A stretch of 64,000 nt of DNA from Thermoleophilaceae bacterium (GTDB lineage: Bacteria > Actinomycetota > Thermoleophilia > Solirubrobacterales > Thermoleophilaceae): assembly GCA_040901445.1 (NCBI GenBank), contig JBBDYQ010000025.1, positions 125,925 through 189,924 on the forward strand, read 5' to 3'. The position numbers were made by a program, and so were the translations under genes. Under the pieces are notes generated by a model that saw nothing but the letters and a program-made list of their open reading frames with translations, was not told where the DNA came from and ran no database searches. Below, in pieces: positions 47,315-60,522 of the stretch. The stretch's first letter is position 1, and the number at the start of each line of letters is the position of its first letter.

Positions 47315-48343
47315 ATGAAGAAGATAAGCCGACGCAAGCTCCTCACCGGGGGATCGCTGGCCGCGGCCGTCCCCATGGTCCATGCGCTCGTGCCCCACCG
47401 CGGGGTCCATGACGCTCTCGGCGCCGAGCCCGGGCACGCGGCGACCGGGCACGCCCACCCGCGCTCGTTCCACGTCGGCGCCGTGGGCAGCGTGGACCCG
47501 CGCGTGAACGGCTTCGACCCCCACGCGATCCTGCGCGACTTCGACCGCGGCACCGTCCGCCGCGAGGGCGGGCGCACCGTGCGCGAGTGGGAGATCGTGG
47601 CGGAGGACAAGGAGATCGAGGTCGCGCCCGGCGTGAAGTACGCCGCTTGGACCTACAACGGCCGCGTGCCCGGGCCCACGCTGCGGGCCACCGAGGGCGA
47701 GCTCCTGCGCATCCGCTTCGTCAACGGTTCGGAGCACCCGCACACGATGCACTTCCACGGCATCCACACGGCCGAGCACGACGGCGTGCCGGGCATCGGC
47801 CCGGGCGATATCCAGCCCGGCGGCTCCACCGTCTACGAGTTCGAGGCCGAGCCGTTCGGCATCCACCTCTACCACTGCCACTCGACCCCGCTGGCCGACC
47901 ACATCGCCAAGGGCCTCTACGGCATGTTCATCGTCGATCCCGCCGAGGGCCGGCCCGAGGCCGACGAGCTGGTGCTCGTGCAGAACGGCTTCGACACGAA
48001 CTTCGACCGCTCGAACGAGATCTACGCGGTCAACACGGTCGCCTTCGCCTACATGGAGCGCCCGATCCGCGTCAAGCGCGACGAGCTCGTGCGGATCTAC
48101 CTCCTCAACATCCTCGAGTTCGACCTCGTCAACTCGTTCCACATCCACGCCAACTTCTTCAACCGCTTCCCGACCGGCACGTCGCGCGAGCCCACCGAGC
48201 TCACCGACACGATCGTGCAGGGCCAGGGCCAGCGCGACATCCTCGAGCTGCGCTTCCCCTACACCGGGAAGTACATGTTCCACGCGCATGTGAGCGAGTT
48301 CGCCGAGTTGGGCTGGATGGGCTTCTTCGAGGTCGTCGACTGA
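47315..48343 (+). CDS. Tat-exported two-domain multicopper oxidase
   Basis: A 342-residue oxidase. A twin-arginine signal (KKISRRKLLTGGSLAA, about 2-18) points to folded export. Cupredoxin domain 1 has HTMHFHGIHTAEH and the type 1 copper region LYHCHSTPLADHIAKGLYGMF (about 187-207); domain 2 has FHIHANFFNRF and YMFHAHVSEFAEL. Two-domain size and copper set fit small laccases or nitrite-reductase-like oxidases; the second type 1 site seems to be lacking Cys. Periplasmic metal oxidation or copper tolerance is likely, given the ZIP transporter next to it. ATG 47315 is chosen over 47297 for the ribosome binding site and the Tat motif. Confidence 0.87.
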   Translation: MKKISRRKLLTGGSLAAAVPMVHALVPHRGVHDALGAEPGHAATGHAHPRSFHVGAVGSVDPRVNGFDPHAILRDFDRGTVRREGGRTVREWEIVAEDKEIEVAPGVKYAAWTYNGRVPGPTLRATEGELLRIRFVNGSEHPHTMHFHGIHTAEHDGVPGIGPGDIQPGGSTVYEFEAEPFGIHLYHCHSTPLADHIAKGLYGMFIVDPAEGRPEADELVLVQNGFDTNFDRSNEIYAVNTVAFAYMERPIRVKRDELVRIYLLNILEFDLVNSFHIHANFFNRFPTGTSREPTELTDTIVQGQGQRDILELRFPYTGKYMFHAHVSEFAELGWMGFFEVVD

Positions 48344-49542
48344 TGGAGCCCACGGCTACGACTGCGGCACCCGGCGTCCGCCGCATGCCGGCGTGGCTCG
48401 CGGGGCTCTTGCCGCTCGGCGTGCTGGCGGTCGCCATCGTGGCGTTCGTGCTGCTCGACGCGCCCGGCCTCGAGCGCAGCGGCGTGCCGGTGGAGGACGT
48501 CGCGGTGGAGCGCACGGAGCTTCATCCCGGCGAGATCGAGCTGCAACTGCGCAACGTCGGGCCGGACACGGTCACGATCGCGCAGGCGATCGTCAACGAC
48601 GCATTCGTGCCCTTCGAGACAGACGATCCGGAGCTCGGCCGGCTCGAGGCGTCCACGGTGGACATCCCCTTCCCGTGGATCGAGGGCGAGGCATACGAGG
48701 TCGCTCTGCTCACGGCCACGGGCGGCGCCATCGCCGCGCCGATCGAGGTGGCGGCCGAGACGCCCGGGGCCGACGTGGGCTTCTACGGGCTCATGGCGCT
48801 CATCGGCCTGTACGTGGGCATCATCCCCGTGGCCATCGGCATGCTCTGGCTGCCGTGGATCCGCCGCATCGACCCGCGCTGGATCCGCTTCCTGCTCGCG
48901 CTCACGGTCGGGCTGCTCGCGTTCCTCGGGATCGACGCGCTGCTCGAGGGCACCGAGATCGCCGCAACCGGCGCGGAGGCGTTCGGCGGGGCGGGACTGG
49001 TGTGGCTCGGCGCGCTCGTCGCCTACCTGGCCCTGGCGGGCATCGACTCGGGCATGCGCGCCCGCGAGCGGCGCGCTCGTGCCGCCGGTGCCGGCGGCTT
49101 CACGCTCGCCCTGCTCGTGGCCGTGGGCATCGGCCTGCACAACCTCGGCGAGGGGCTGGCGATCGGCTCGGCCTACGCGGTGGGCTCGCTCGCGCTCGGC
49201 GCCTCGCTCATCGTGGGCTTCGCGCTCCACAACACCACCGAGGGCCTGGCCATCGTCGCGCCCGTGGCCGAGCGCGCGCCGCCCCTGCGCCGGCTTGCCC
49301 TGCTCGGCCTCGTGGCCGGCGCCCCGGCCATCGTCGGCGCGTGGATCGGCGCGTCGGCGTTCAACGCCGGCCTGGCCGCGTTCCTCTTCGGCCTCGGGGC
49401 CGGCGCCATCGCACAGGTGGTGGTGCAGATCGCTCCGTCGCTGCGCGACACCGCCGGGAGGCTGTTCAACCCGCTCGCGGTGGGCGGCCTGCTCACCGGC
49501 CTCGCGCTCATGTACGCCACCGGCCTGCTCATCAGCGTATGA
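48343..49542 (+). CDS. ZIP-family metal transporter with N-terminal domain
   Basis: A 399-residue membrane protein. After a first helix (about 21-43) come about 95 extracytoplasmic residues with beta-rich sequence (VERTELHPGEIELQLRNVGPDTVTI). Then about seven or eight helices form the transporter. The ZIP metal sites are GIGLHNLGEGLAIG (about 264) and VGFALHNTTEGLAIV (about 289), each with HN..EG. Metal uptake (Mn, Fe or Zn) is expected. The extra N-terminal domain is not a usual ZIP feature and may be a metal relay with the oxidase. The start overlaps the oxidase stop, and the stop overlaps the regulator start. Confidence 0.86.
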   Translation: MEPTATTAAPGVRRMPAWLAGLLPLGVLAVAIVAFVLLDAPGLERSGVPVEDVAVERTELHPGEIELQLRNVGPDTVTIAQAIVNDAFVPFETDDPELGRLEASTVDIPFPWIEGEAYEVALLTATGGAIAAPIEVAAETPGADVGFYGLMALIGLYVGIIPVAIGMLWLPWIRRIDPRWIRFLLALTVGLLAFLGIDALLEGTEIAATGAEAFGGAGLVWLGALVAYLALAGIDSGMRARERRARAAGAGGFTLALLVAVGIGLHNLGEGLAIGSAYAVGSLALGASLIVGFALHNTTEGLAIVAPVAERAPPLRRLALLGLVAGAPAIVGAWIGASAFNAGLAAFLFGLGAGAIAQVVVQIAPSLRDTAGRLFNPLAVGGLLTGLALMYATGLLISV

Positions 49543-50210
49543 CCATGGCCGGCGCCACATCCCACGCGGTCCAGGACTACACCAAGGCCATCTACTCGCT
49601 CGAGCGGCGCAGCGGCTCGGCGGTGTCCACCAACGCCCTCGCCGAGCGGCTCGGGGTGTCGCCGGCGTCGGCCTCGGCCATGGTCAAGCGCCTGGACGCC
49701 ATCGGCATGGTCCGTCACGAGCCCTACCGTGGCGTCCGGCTCACCACGAAGGGCATGCGCGTGGCGCTGGAGGTGCTGCGCCACCACCGGCTGCTGGAGG
49801 CCTACCTCGCCGAGGAGCTGGGCATGCCCTGGGACCGCGTGCACAAGGAGGCCGAGGTGCTCGAGCATGTGCTGTCGGAGGAGCTCGAGCAGCTGATCTC
49901 CGAGAAGCTCGGCCATCCCACCCACGATCCGCACGGCGACCCGATCCCCACCGCCGAGGGCGAGATCGACGAGCCCGACACCCGCGCGCTCGACGAGCTC
50001 GAGCCGGGGGCGAACGCCGTCTTCGTCCGGGTGTCCGACCAGGACCCGGACATGCTGCGCTACCTGAGCGAGAGGGGCATCGCGCCCGGGGTGCGGGTGC
50101 AGGTGCTGGGCCGCGAGCCGTTCGGCGGTCCGGTGCGCGTGCGCGTCAAGGGGCGGGAGCACCCGCTGGGCTCGGAGCTGGCGCGCGCGATGCGGGTCGA
50201 GCCGGACTGA
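49539..50210 (+). CDS. DtxR-family metalloregulator (MntR/IdeR type)
   Basis: A 223-residue regulator. A winged helix (about 5-65: SVSTNALAERLGVSPASASAMVKRL) is followed by the dimer and metal domain (about 70-140) with HRLLEAYLAEELGMPWDRVHKEAEVLEHVL, then a FeoA-like SH3 domain (about 150-220). At the position of DtxR Cys102 the sequence has Glu (EAEVLEH), as in MntR, while the residue equivalent to MntR Glu11 appears to be Lys. The metal may be Mn or Fe. It is the last gene of the oxidase-ZIP operon and probably binds the box at 47279. It has the ATGA overlap with zip. Confidence 0.86.
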   Translation: MTMAGATSHAVQDYTKAIYSLERRSGSAVSTNALAERLGVSPASASAMVKRLDAIGMVRHEPYRGVRLTTKGMRVALEVLRHHRLLEAYLAEELGMPWDRVHKEAEVLEHVLSEELEQLISEKLGHPTHDPHGDPIPTAEGEIDEPDTRALDELEPGANAVFVRVSDQDPDMLRYLSERGIAPGVRVQVLGREPFGGPVRVRVKGREHPLGSELARAMRVEPD

Positions 50211-50305
50211 CCACGCGCGCACCCGCAAGCAGCGCGTTGAGCGGTCCGGGGAGGCGGGGTCCGGGCGGGGAGCGCTCCACGCCGGGAGGATAAGCTGCGG
50301 TTCGC

Positions 50306-50668
50306 ATGGCCCTCGCCGAGGACTTCTCGCAGATCGTGGACGCGCTCCCGCCGGACTGGACCGATCTCGAGCTGGACCTGCGCATCCACGACGAGCCGCG
50401 CTACGTGGAGGCCGCCACGCTGCTCTCCCAGATCAACGCCCAGGGCTACTCCAAGCACGACTGGCACTGGCGGCTGCGAGTGGCCCACACCTTCGGCCAC
50501 GCCGCCGCTCCCGAGACGGTGCGCGGCACGCTCGCGCTGCTTGACGATCAGGGCATCGAGGGCGAGCTGGCACTGCGCGAGGCGCGCTCGGGGCGGGTGG
50601 AGGTCGTGCAGATGTGGGGTCTGCCCGAGTCCATGCGCCAGGAGTTCCGCCACCGCCGGGCACAGTAG
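50306..50668 (+). CDS. hypothetical protein
   Basis: A 120-residue cytosolic, acidic protein. It has regularly spaced aromatic residues (LPPDWTDLELDLRI, HDWHWRLRVAHTFGH) and a C-terminal GRVEVVQMWGLPESMRQEF. No family is recognised. It is preceded by 95 non-coding bases and lies 2 bases before the next gene, so the two are probably cotranscribed. Confidence 0.68.
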   Translation: MALAEDFSQIVDALPPDWTDLELDLRIHDEPRYVEAATLLSQINAQGYSKHDWHWRLRVAHTFGHAAAPETVRGTLALLDDQGIEGELALREARSGRVEVVQMWGLPESMRQEFRHRRAQ

Positions 50669-50670
50669 CC

Positions 50671-50979
50671 GTGGCGCGCGTGGCGGTGGTCTGCCCCGAC
50701 CTGCTGTTCGGCTCCCGGGTGGAGGGGATGCTGCGGGCCGGCGGCCACGAAATCGTGCGCCCGGGTGAGCCCGCCGACGCCGCGGTGGTGGACCTGACCG
50801 ACGACGCGGAAGCGCGGATCGCCGGCGCCCCGTCCGGCATGCCGCGGCTGGCGTTCTATTCCCACGTCGAGCACGACGTGCGGCTGCGGGCGCAGGAGGC
50901 GGGCTTCGAGCTCGTGGTCCCGCGCTCGCGGATGGCCCGGGAGGGAGCGGCGCTCGTGGACCGGCTGCTGGCGTCGTGA
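50671..50979 (+). CDS. response-receiver-like protein
   Basis: A 102-residue protein with a Rossmann-like alternation: VARVAVVCPDLLFGSRVEGML, AAVVDLTDDAEARI, LAFYSHVEHDVRLRA and LVVPRSRM. This resembles a shortened receiver domain; the phospho-acceptor Asp could be in VVDLTDD, but conserved Thr and Lys are not obvious. A response-regulator decoy or a simple binding domain are both possible. GTG 50671 is chosen, and it ends in a GTGA overlap with the SDR gene. Confidence 0.6.
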   Translation: MARVAVVCPDLLFGSRVEGMLRAGGHEIVRPGEPADAAVVDLTDDAEARIAGAPSGMPRLAFYSHVEHDVRLRAQEAGFELVVPRSRMAREGAALVDRLLAS

Positions 50980-51701
50980 GGACCGCGCTCGTCACCGGGG
51001 CCTCCAGCGGCATCGGCGAGGCCACCGCCCGGCGCCTCGACCGCGACGGCTGGCGCGTGATCGTCGTCGCGCGCCGGGCAGATCGCCTCGAGCGGCTCGC
51101 GGACGAGCTTTCGGATGCCGTCGCGCTGCCGCTGGACCTGACCGCGGACGATGCCCCGGGGCGTGCCGCCGAGGCCGTGGGCGCACGCCTCGACCTGCTC
51201 GTGAACAACGCCGGCGCCTCCTGGCGCGCCTCGTTCGAGGAGGGTGGCTGGGAGAACGTGCGGCGCACGATGGAGGTCAACTTCGACGCCGTGGTGCGGT
51301 TGACCGAGGCGCTGCTGCCGGCCCTGCGCGCCTCCGCGCCCAGCGCGCTGGTCAACGTCTCGTCGATCGCGGGCCGCGTGGCGCGCGCTCGCAGCGGCGC
51401 CTACAACGCCTCGAAGTTCGCGCTGGCCGGGTGGAGCGACGCGCTGCGGCCGGAGGAGAAGCGCCACGGCGTGCACGTGGGGCTGGTGCTGCCCGGGTTC
51501 GTGTCCACCGAGGGCTTCCCACAGTCCGAGCTCACCGGCAGCGCGCGCACCCGCTGGATGGTGTCGACGCCGGAGAAGGTCGCGGACGCCATCGTGCGCG
51601 CGGCGGACGGCAAGGCGGAGGTCTCCGTGCCGAGGCCGTGGGGCCTGATGCCGCGCGTGCGCTACCTGGCGCCCGGGGTGTTCCGGCGCGCGGCCGGGTA
51701 G
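50976..51701 (+). CDS. short-chain dehydrogenase/reductase
   Basis: A 241-residue classical SDR. The NADP motif is TGASSGIG (about 7-14) followed by ARRADRLERL, which favours NADPH. LLVNNAGASW, NVSSIAGR with the catalytic Ser, and YNASK with Tyr and Lys are intact. It resembles oxidoreductases acting on acyl or sugar substrates. The start is GTG overlapping the previous stop. The gene is followed by a family B hairpin and converges with a lipoprotein gene. Confidence 0.88.
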   Translation: MRTALVTGASSGIGEATARRLDRDGWRVIVVARRADRLERLADELSDAVALPLDLTADDAPGRAAEAVGARLDLLVNNAGASWRASFEEGGWENVRRTMEVNFDAVVRLTEALLPALRASAPSALVNVSSIAGRVARARSGAYNASKFALAGWSDALRPEEKRHGVHVGLVLPGFVSTEGFPQSELTGSARTRWMVSTPEKVADAIVRAADGKAEVSVPRPWGLMPRVRYLAPGVFRRAAG

Positions 51702-51716
51702 CCCGCCCCACACATC

Positions 51717-51761
51717 GAACGTCCCGGAACCCCCCGTCCAGGGGGGGCTTCCGGGACGTTC
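51717..51761. terminator. bidirectional hairpin, family B, second copy
   Basis: A 13-bp outer stem (51717-51729 with 51749-51761) carries GAACGTCCCGG as in the copy at 18368, with an inner C6/G6 stem. The minus-strand lipoprotein gene ends GGT TGA exactly at the element edge, as meaB does. It separates two convergent genes and can stop both transcripts. Confidence 0.82.
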
Positions 51762-52722
51762 AACCCTCTTTGCCCGCCAGGCCGAGCTCGAACGCCTCGT
51801 CCAGGTCGGGGCGCTCCTCGAGGATGCCGAAGCGCACGTCCCAGTCGGCCCACTCCTCGAGCGCGGAGCGGTCGAGCCGCAGGGGCGGGGTCTGGAGGGG
51901 CGCGACAGCCTCCACCTGGGCGCGCACGAGCGCGGAGTCGCCGCCCCCCGCCTCGACGATGTCGCGCACCGCGGCCTCCGGGTCCTCCAGCACGTCCTCC
52001 GTGCCGTCCGCGAGCGCCCTGACCACGCCCTCGACCATCTCGCGCCGCTGCTCGAGCGTCTCGCGCGTGACCACCAGCACGACCTCGGGGTAGGGCGGGG
52101 CGCCGTGGTCGTCCACGCGGAACTCGCTCGTCTCCACGCCGCGCTCCCTGAGGACCACGCCCTCCGCGTTCCAGAACATCGGCGCGGCGGCGACCGTCCC
52201 CTCGATCAGGCTTGCCACCGCGGCGAAGCCGATCGTGACCTGGCGGATCTCGCCGTAGTCGCCGCCGTCGTCCTCCACCACCGCGCGCAGCACAGCGGGG
52301 TCCGAGGGAAGGCCGGACACGCCCACGGTCTTCCCCTCCAGATCGCGCGGGCGCGCGATGTCCCCCCGGGCGATGATGGCCGCCAGCGGGCGCTGGACGA
52401 GCGCGCCCACGCCAACGACATCGGCGCCGCGCTCGCGCGCCAGGCCGAGGTCGTGGATGTCGAGGATGGCCACGTCGGCGCGTCCCGAGGCCAGCAGGCG
52501 CAGCGAGTCGGGGGCGGACCCGGGCGGGCGGATCGTGATGTCCACACCGTGGTCGGCGTCGAGGCCCTCGCGCACGGCGGCGTAGACCGGGGCGTGCACC
52601 GCGTTGGGCGTGAAGTCCAGGCCCAGCGTCACCCGCTCGGCCGCGTCCGAGGCGCCGTCGTCACCGCAGCCGGCCAGTGCCAACGCAGCGACCGCCGGAA
52701 ATAGGGGGAGGAGGCGCCGCAT
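51760..52722 (-). CDS. NMT1/THI5-like substrate-binding lipoprotein
   Basis: A 320-residue lipoprotein with lipobox ALALAGC (Cys about 19). The two-lobed binding protein starts with VTLGLDFTPNAVHAPVYAA, the typical NMT1/THI5 or SsuA opening, and includes DLEGKTVGVSGLPSDPAVLRAV and APMFWNAEGVVLRERG. Relatives bind pyrimidine (thiamine precursor), taurine or sulfonate; the ligand here cannot be fixed. No ABC permease or ATPase is adjacent, so it must work with components elsewhere or act alone. Confidence 0.82.
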   Translation of the reverse strand: MRRLLPLFPAVAALALAGCGDDGASDAAERVTLGLDFTPNAVHAPVYAAVREGLDADHGVDITIRPPGSAPDSLRLLASGRADVAILDIHDLGLARERGADVVGVGALVQRPLAAIIARGDIARPRDLEGKTVGVSGLPSDPAVLRAVVEDDGGDYGEIRQVTIGFAAVASLIEGTVAAAPMFWNAEGVVLRERGVETSEFRVDDHGAPPYPEVVLVVTRETLEQRREMVEGVVRALADGTEDVLEDPEAAVRDIVEAGGGDSALVRAQVEAVAPLQTPPLRLDRSALEEWADWDVRFGILEERPDLDEAFELGLAGKEG

Positions 52723-52801
52723 CGGCCGCGAACCCTAGTTCCGACCGCGCCTGGGGGTAGGTTGCGGCCGCTCTCTTACCATCGCATCAGGAGGCTCAGA
52801 C

Positions 52802-53560
52802 GTGCAAGACCGCGGACCTGCCGCATACGTAGCCGAGTTCATCGGCACGTTCATGCTCGTGTTCATGATCACGGCGGTGGTGTCGCTCTACGTGGTGCCG
52901 CCGTCGCCGCAGGTGCCCGTGCAGCCGTTCATCGACTTCTCGGTGATCGGGCTCGTGCACGTGTTCGTGCTGTTCCTGATCGTCCAGACGCTCGCCATCG
53001 TCTCGGGCGCCCACGTCAACCCGGCGGTCACCGTCGCCTTCATGGCGATCCGGCGGATCAAGCCGCCGGACGCGGCGATCTACATCGTGGTCCAGCTCGC
53101 CGGCGGCATCCTCGGCGCGCTGCTCACCAAGGCGCTCCTCAGCGACGAGGGCGAGGCCGTCAACTACGGCGCCACGCTGGTGTCGGACCGCCTGGAGGGC
53201 GACATCTTCCCCGGCATGATCGCCGAGCTGGTCGGCACGTTCTTCCTCGTCTGGGCATACGTGGGCGTGCTGGCGAACCCTGCGGGGCTGCGCGAGTGGG
53301 CGGGCCTGGTCATCGGCGGCACGCTGGGCCTGGTCGTCATGGTCTTCGCACCGCTGACGGGCGCCGGCGTCAACCCGGCCCGCAGCTTCGGTCCGGCGCT
53401 CGTCTCGGGCGAGTTCGGCGGCGCGGGGGACTTCATCGTCGTCTACGTCCTCGGCCCGGTCATCGGCGCGCTGCTGGCGGCGGGAATCTACTTCTACATG
53501 TTCATCCTGCCCGGGCACCGAGGCGCCCGGGGCACCGAGGGCACGGAGCCCGTGGGCTAG
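52802..53560 (+). CDS. aquaporin/MIP-family channel
   Basis: A 252-residue channel of the aquaporin family with six helices. Both half-helix motifs are present: HVNPAVT (about 77-83) and GVNPARS (about 193-199). Pore selectivity (water or glycerol) is not determined by the visible residues. A Gly/Arg-rich tail (HRGARGTEGTEP) is unusual. The start is GTG with an AGGAGG site at 52790. The gap of 79 bp to the divergent lipoprotein gene must hold both promoters. A hairpin separates it from convergent katG. Confidence 0.9.
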   Translation: MQDRGPAAYVAEFIGTFMLVFMITAVVSLYVVPPSPQVPVQPFIDFSVIGLVHVFVLFLIVQTLAIVSGAHVNPAVTVAFMAIRRIKPPDAAIYIVVQLAGGILGALLTKALLSDEGEAVNYGATLVSDRLEGDIFPGMIAELVGTFFLVWAYVGVLANPAGLREWAGLVIGGTLGLVVMVFAPLTGAGVNPARSFGPALVSGEFGGAGDFIVVYVLGPVIGALLAAGIYFYMFILPGHRGARGTEGTEPVG

Positions 53561-53576
53561 CGCGAAAGCCGTCGCA

Positions 53577-53610
53577 AGGCGGCGCCTGCGTGGCCAGGCA
53601 GGCGCCGCTT
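53577..53610. terminator. bidirectional terminator hairpin
   Basis: A 13-bp stem (53577-53589 with 53598-53610), GC-rich with one G-T pair, encloses an eight-base loop between the convergent aquaporin and katG genes, three bases from the katG stop. It serves both transcripts. Confidence 0.8.
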
Positions 53611-53612
53611 GC

Positions 53613-58156
<4,544 letters not shown>

Positions 58157-58160
<4 letters not shown>

Positions 58161-58900
58161 CGGAAGAGGTCCTCCTCGCGGGCGCGCCGCAGCGCGGAGG
58201 CGCCGGGCCCGTCCTCGTGATCCACGTAGCGCTCAAGCCCGCGCACCAGCACGGCGGGCTCGCCGGAGTCCTTGGCGCGCGCGAGGTCGGCGGCCGCGGC
58301 CACCGCGTCGGCCACGGCGATTGCGGTGGCGCGCAGCTCGCGGCCCTCGCGGTCGCGGCGGCCGCGCCAGTCGTCGAGCACGGCCAGCCCCGCGGCGCCG
58401 ATCGCCACGTCCACCTGGCCCAGCCGCCAGGCCCGGCCGAAGCTGTCGGCGATCACGACGGCCGGCAGCACACCCCGCGCCGCGCCCACCGCCGCGCGCA
58501 CCCGCCGCGCCGAGGCATCGGGGTCCTCGGGCAGCAGCACCGCGAGGCCGTCGGCCACGTTGGACTGGTCCACGCCGGCGTTCGCGCACACAAGTCCGGT
58601 GTGCGTCTCGCAGATCAGCACGCCGCGCTCGGCGCGCAGCAGCTCCCGCGTCTCGTCGAGCACCACCTGCAGGAGCCGCGCGTCCTTGCCGTGCTCGGCC
58701 GCGAGCGCGTGGGCACGCTCGCCCGGCTCCACGTCCGCGAGCGCGCGAACTCGCCCCTCCATCTTCGACACCACCTTGTGGGAGACCACGAGCACGTCAT
58801 CGGAGGCCATGTCCGGTGGTGCCGCGCCGGCCAGCTCGGCACCCAGGTCGTCTCCGGGCCGCAGCTCCGGCAGCCCGGGGAGGGGGAGGAGCGAGATCAA
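58157..58900 (-). CDS. cofE: F420-0:gamma-glutamyl ligase CofE
   Basis: A 247-residue enzyme adding glutamates to F420-0 with GTP. Landmarks are LLPLPGLPELRPGDDL, VLVVSHKVVSKMEGR, GLVCANAGVDQSNV and DSFGRAWRLGQVDVAIG, all of the CofE family. It lacks the C-terminal nitroreductase-like half of mycobacterial FbiB (about 450 residues), so dehydro-F420 reduction must be separate or done elsewhere. The start is TTG, overlapping the cofC stop (TTGA). It runs in the operon cofD-cofC-cofE. Confidence 0.92.
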
Positions 58901-59574
58901 GCGCCGACGGCGATGCGGCAGCGCTGCAGCTGGGCCAGCGCCCCGCGGGTGGACGGCGCCGAGCCCCGGCGCGACTCCAGCACGGCGGCGAGCTCAGCCA
59001 GGTCGTCCGGCGTGTCGATGTCGTGGACGAGCGAGGGGAGGGGCTCCACGACGTGGCTGAGCCCGGCCGCGCGTGCGGCCTCGACGTGGCGCTCGCGGCT
59101 CCCCGGGCCGAAGCTCGGCTCGAAGCAGCCGGGAGGCGCGATGAGCAGCCCGTTCGTCCCGGTGCCGTGGCGGTCGGGGACGATGGCCACGGCCACGTCG
59201 GCCGCGGCGGAGCGCTCGAGCAGGCCGGCCAGTTCAGCGGCGTCCAGCAGCGGCGCGTCACCGGGCACGAGCAGCACCCGCTCGTAGCCGATGGCCAGCG
59301 CGTGCCGGATGCCGAGCATGGCCGCGGCCGAGTGCCCCGCGTGGGCGCTGTCCGCGATCACGTGGACGCGCTCGAGCGCCGCAGCGGCCTCGGCCTTGTC
59401 GTCGCTCGTGACCACCGCCACGGCCTCGAGTCCCGGGACGTGTCGAAGCGCGGCGAGCACGTCCGAGAACATGGCCTGGGCCAGGGCCTGCCGGGAGCCG
59501 CTGCCGAGCACGCCGGAGAGGCGCTGCTTGGCCGCGTCGAAGCTCTTGATCGGCAGGATGGCCAGGGTGCGCAT
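58897..59574 (-). CDS. cofC: CofC/FbiD phosphoenolpyruvate (phospholactate) guanylyltransferase
   Basis: A 225-residue nucleotidyltransferase of F420 synthesis that makes the activated GDP-linked three-carbon unit. It opens with the family's ILPIKSFDAAKQRLSGVLG (about 5-23) and has VLLVPGDAPLLDAAELA and NGLLIAPPGCFEPSFGPGS. In actinobacteria the substrate is phosphoenolpyruvate; phospholactate is the alternative in archaea. Start ATG is at 59574, with 45 bases to cofD upstream. It is coupled to cofE by a four-base overlap. Confidence 0.92.
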   Translation of the reverse strand: MRTLAILPIKSFDAAKQRLSGVLGSGSRQALAQAMFSDVLAALRHVPGLEAVAVVTSDDKAEAAAALERVHVIADSAHAGHSAAAMLGIRHALAIGYERVLLVPGDAPLLDAAELAGLLERSAAADVAVAIVPDRHGTGTNGLLIAPPGCFEPSFGPGSRERHVEAARAAGLSHVVEPLPSLVHDIDTPDDLAELAAVLESRRGSAPSTRGALAQLQRCRIAVGA

Positions 59575-59619
59575 GGCGCTGGTGGCGATGCTACCGGCGG
59601 CGGCCGTTCCGGCCGTTCC

Positions 59620-60522
59620 TCAGCTCCTCAAGGAGGCCGCAAAGTCCAGGGTGAACGCCGCCACGCGCCGGCGGGCCTCGGCGGAGTCCATCAGCGTGTC
59701 GGTCTGCGCCAGGCGCACTCCTTCGGCCGGCTCGTCCGCGACCACGCCGTCGAGCAGGTCGCCGTAGTGGCCGGCGATCCCCTCGGCGCTCTGCCCGATC
59801 CCCGCCCAGGCGCAGAACGCCTCCGTGGGCCCCTTCACCGCGCGGCCGTCCACGAACGGGCTCACCGCCACCACCGGCGCGCGCGCCTCGGCCAGCGCGT
59901 CGCGCATGCCCGGCACGGCGAGGATCGGCCCGATCGAGATCACGGGGTTGGAGGGGCCGATGACGATCGCGTCGGCCGCGCCGATGGCCTGGCGCACCTC
60001 GGGGCTCACGCGCGCCTGGCCGATGCCGTGCACGTCCACGCCCTCGATCTCGCCCTGGGCGCGGTCCACGATCATGAACTCCTGGAACGGGCGCCACAGG
60101 CCGTCGCGCTTCACGTGCGTGCGCACGGGCTGGTCGCACATCGGCAGCACGGCGGCCCCCACCCCCAGTGCGCGCACCACCGCGCCGTGGGCCACCGTGA
60201 GGCGCTCGCCGTCGCGCAGCAGCTCCGTGCGGATGAGGCACATGGCCAGGTCGCGGTCCCCCAGACGGAACCAGGCGGGGCGGCCGGCGGCCTCGAGCGC
60301 CGCCATCACCTCCCACGTGTCGTCCTCGATCCCGTATCCGCGCGCCTCGTCGATGTTGCCCGCCAGCCAGTACGCGATGAGGTCGGGGTCGGGTGAGACA
60401 TGGACGCCGTGGGCCTCGACGTCGTCGGCTGTGTTCGCGATCACCGTGACGTCGCCCGCGACGTCCGCCAGCCCGCGCGCGAGCTTGGCCCCGCCGGTGC
60501 CACCGGCGAGGACGACTACCAC
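59620..60522 (-). CDS. cofD: CofD/FbiA phospholactate transferase
   Basis: A 300-residue transferase joining the activated three-carbon unit to FO, giving F420-0 or its dehydro form. The start MVVVLAGGTGGAKLARGLADV is the family signature, followed by VIANTADDVEAHGVHVSPDPDLIAYWLAG and GPSNPVISIGPILAVPGM. Length is typical. The start is GTG and overlaps the end of the F420-reductase gene by seven bases, so the four genes are one transcription unit running leftward. Confidence 0.94.
   Translation of the reverse strand: MVVVLAGGTGGAKLARGLADVAGDVTVIANTADDVEAHGVHVSPDPDLIAYWLAGNIDEARGYGIEDDTWEVMAALEAAGRPAWFRLGDRDLAMCLIRTELLRDGERLTVAHGAVVRALGVGAAVLPMCDQPVRTHVKRDGLWRPFQEFMIVDRAQGEIEGVDVHGIGQARVSPEVRQAIGAADAIVIGPSNPVISIGPILAVPGMRDALAEARAPVVAVSPFVDGRAVKGPTEAFCAWAGIGQSAEGIAGHYGDLLDGVVADEPAEGVRLAQTDTLMDSAEARRRVAAFTLDFAASLRS

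Noticed and set aside
52723-52801. Thiamine riboswitch ahead of the NMT1-like gene
   Set aside because: The 79-bp gap has no conserved TPP-riboswitch core and is too short for it with two promoters.
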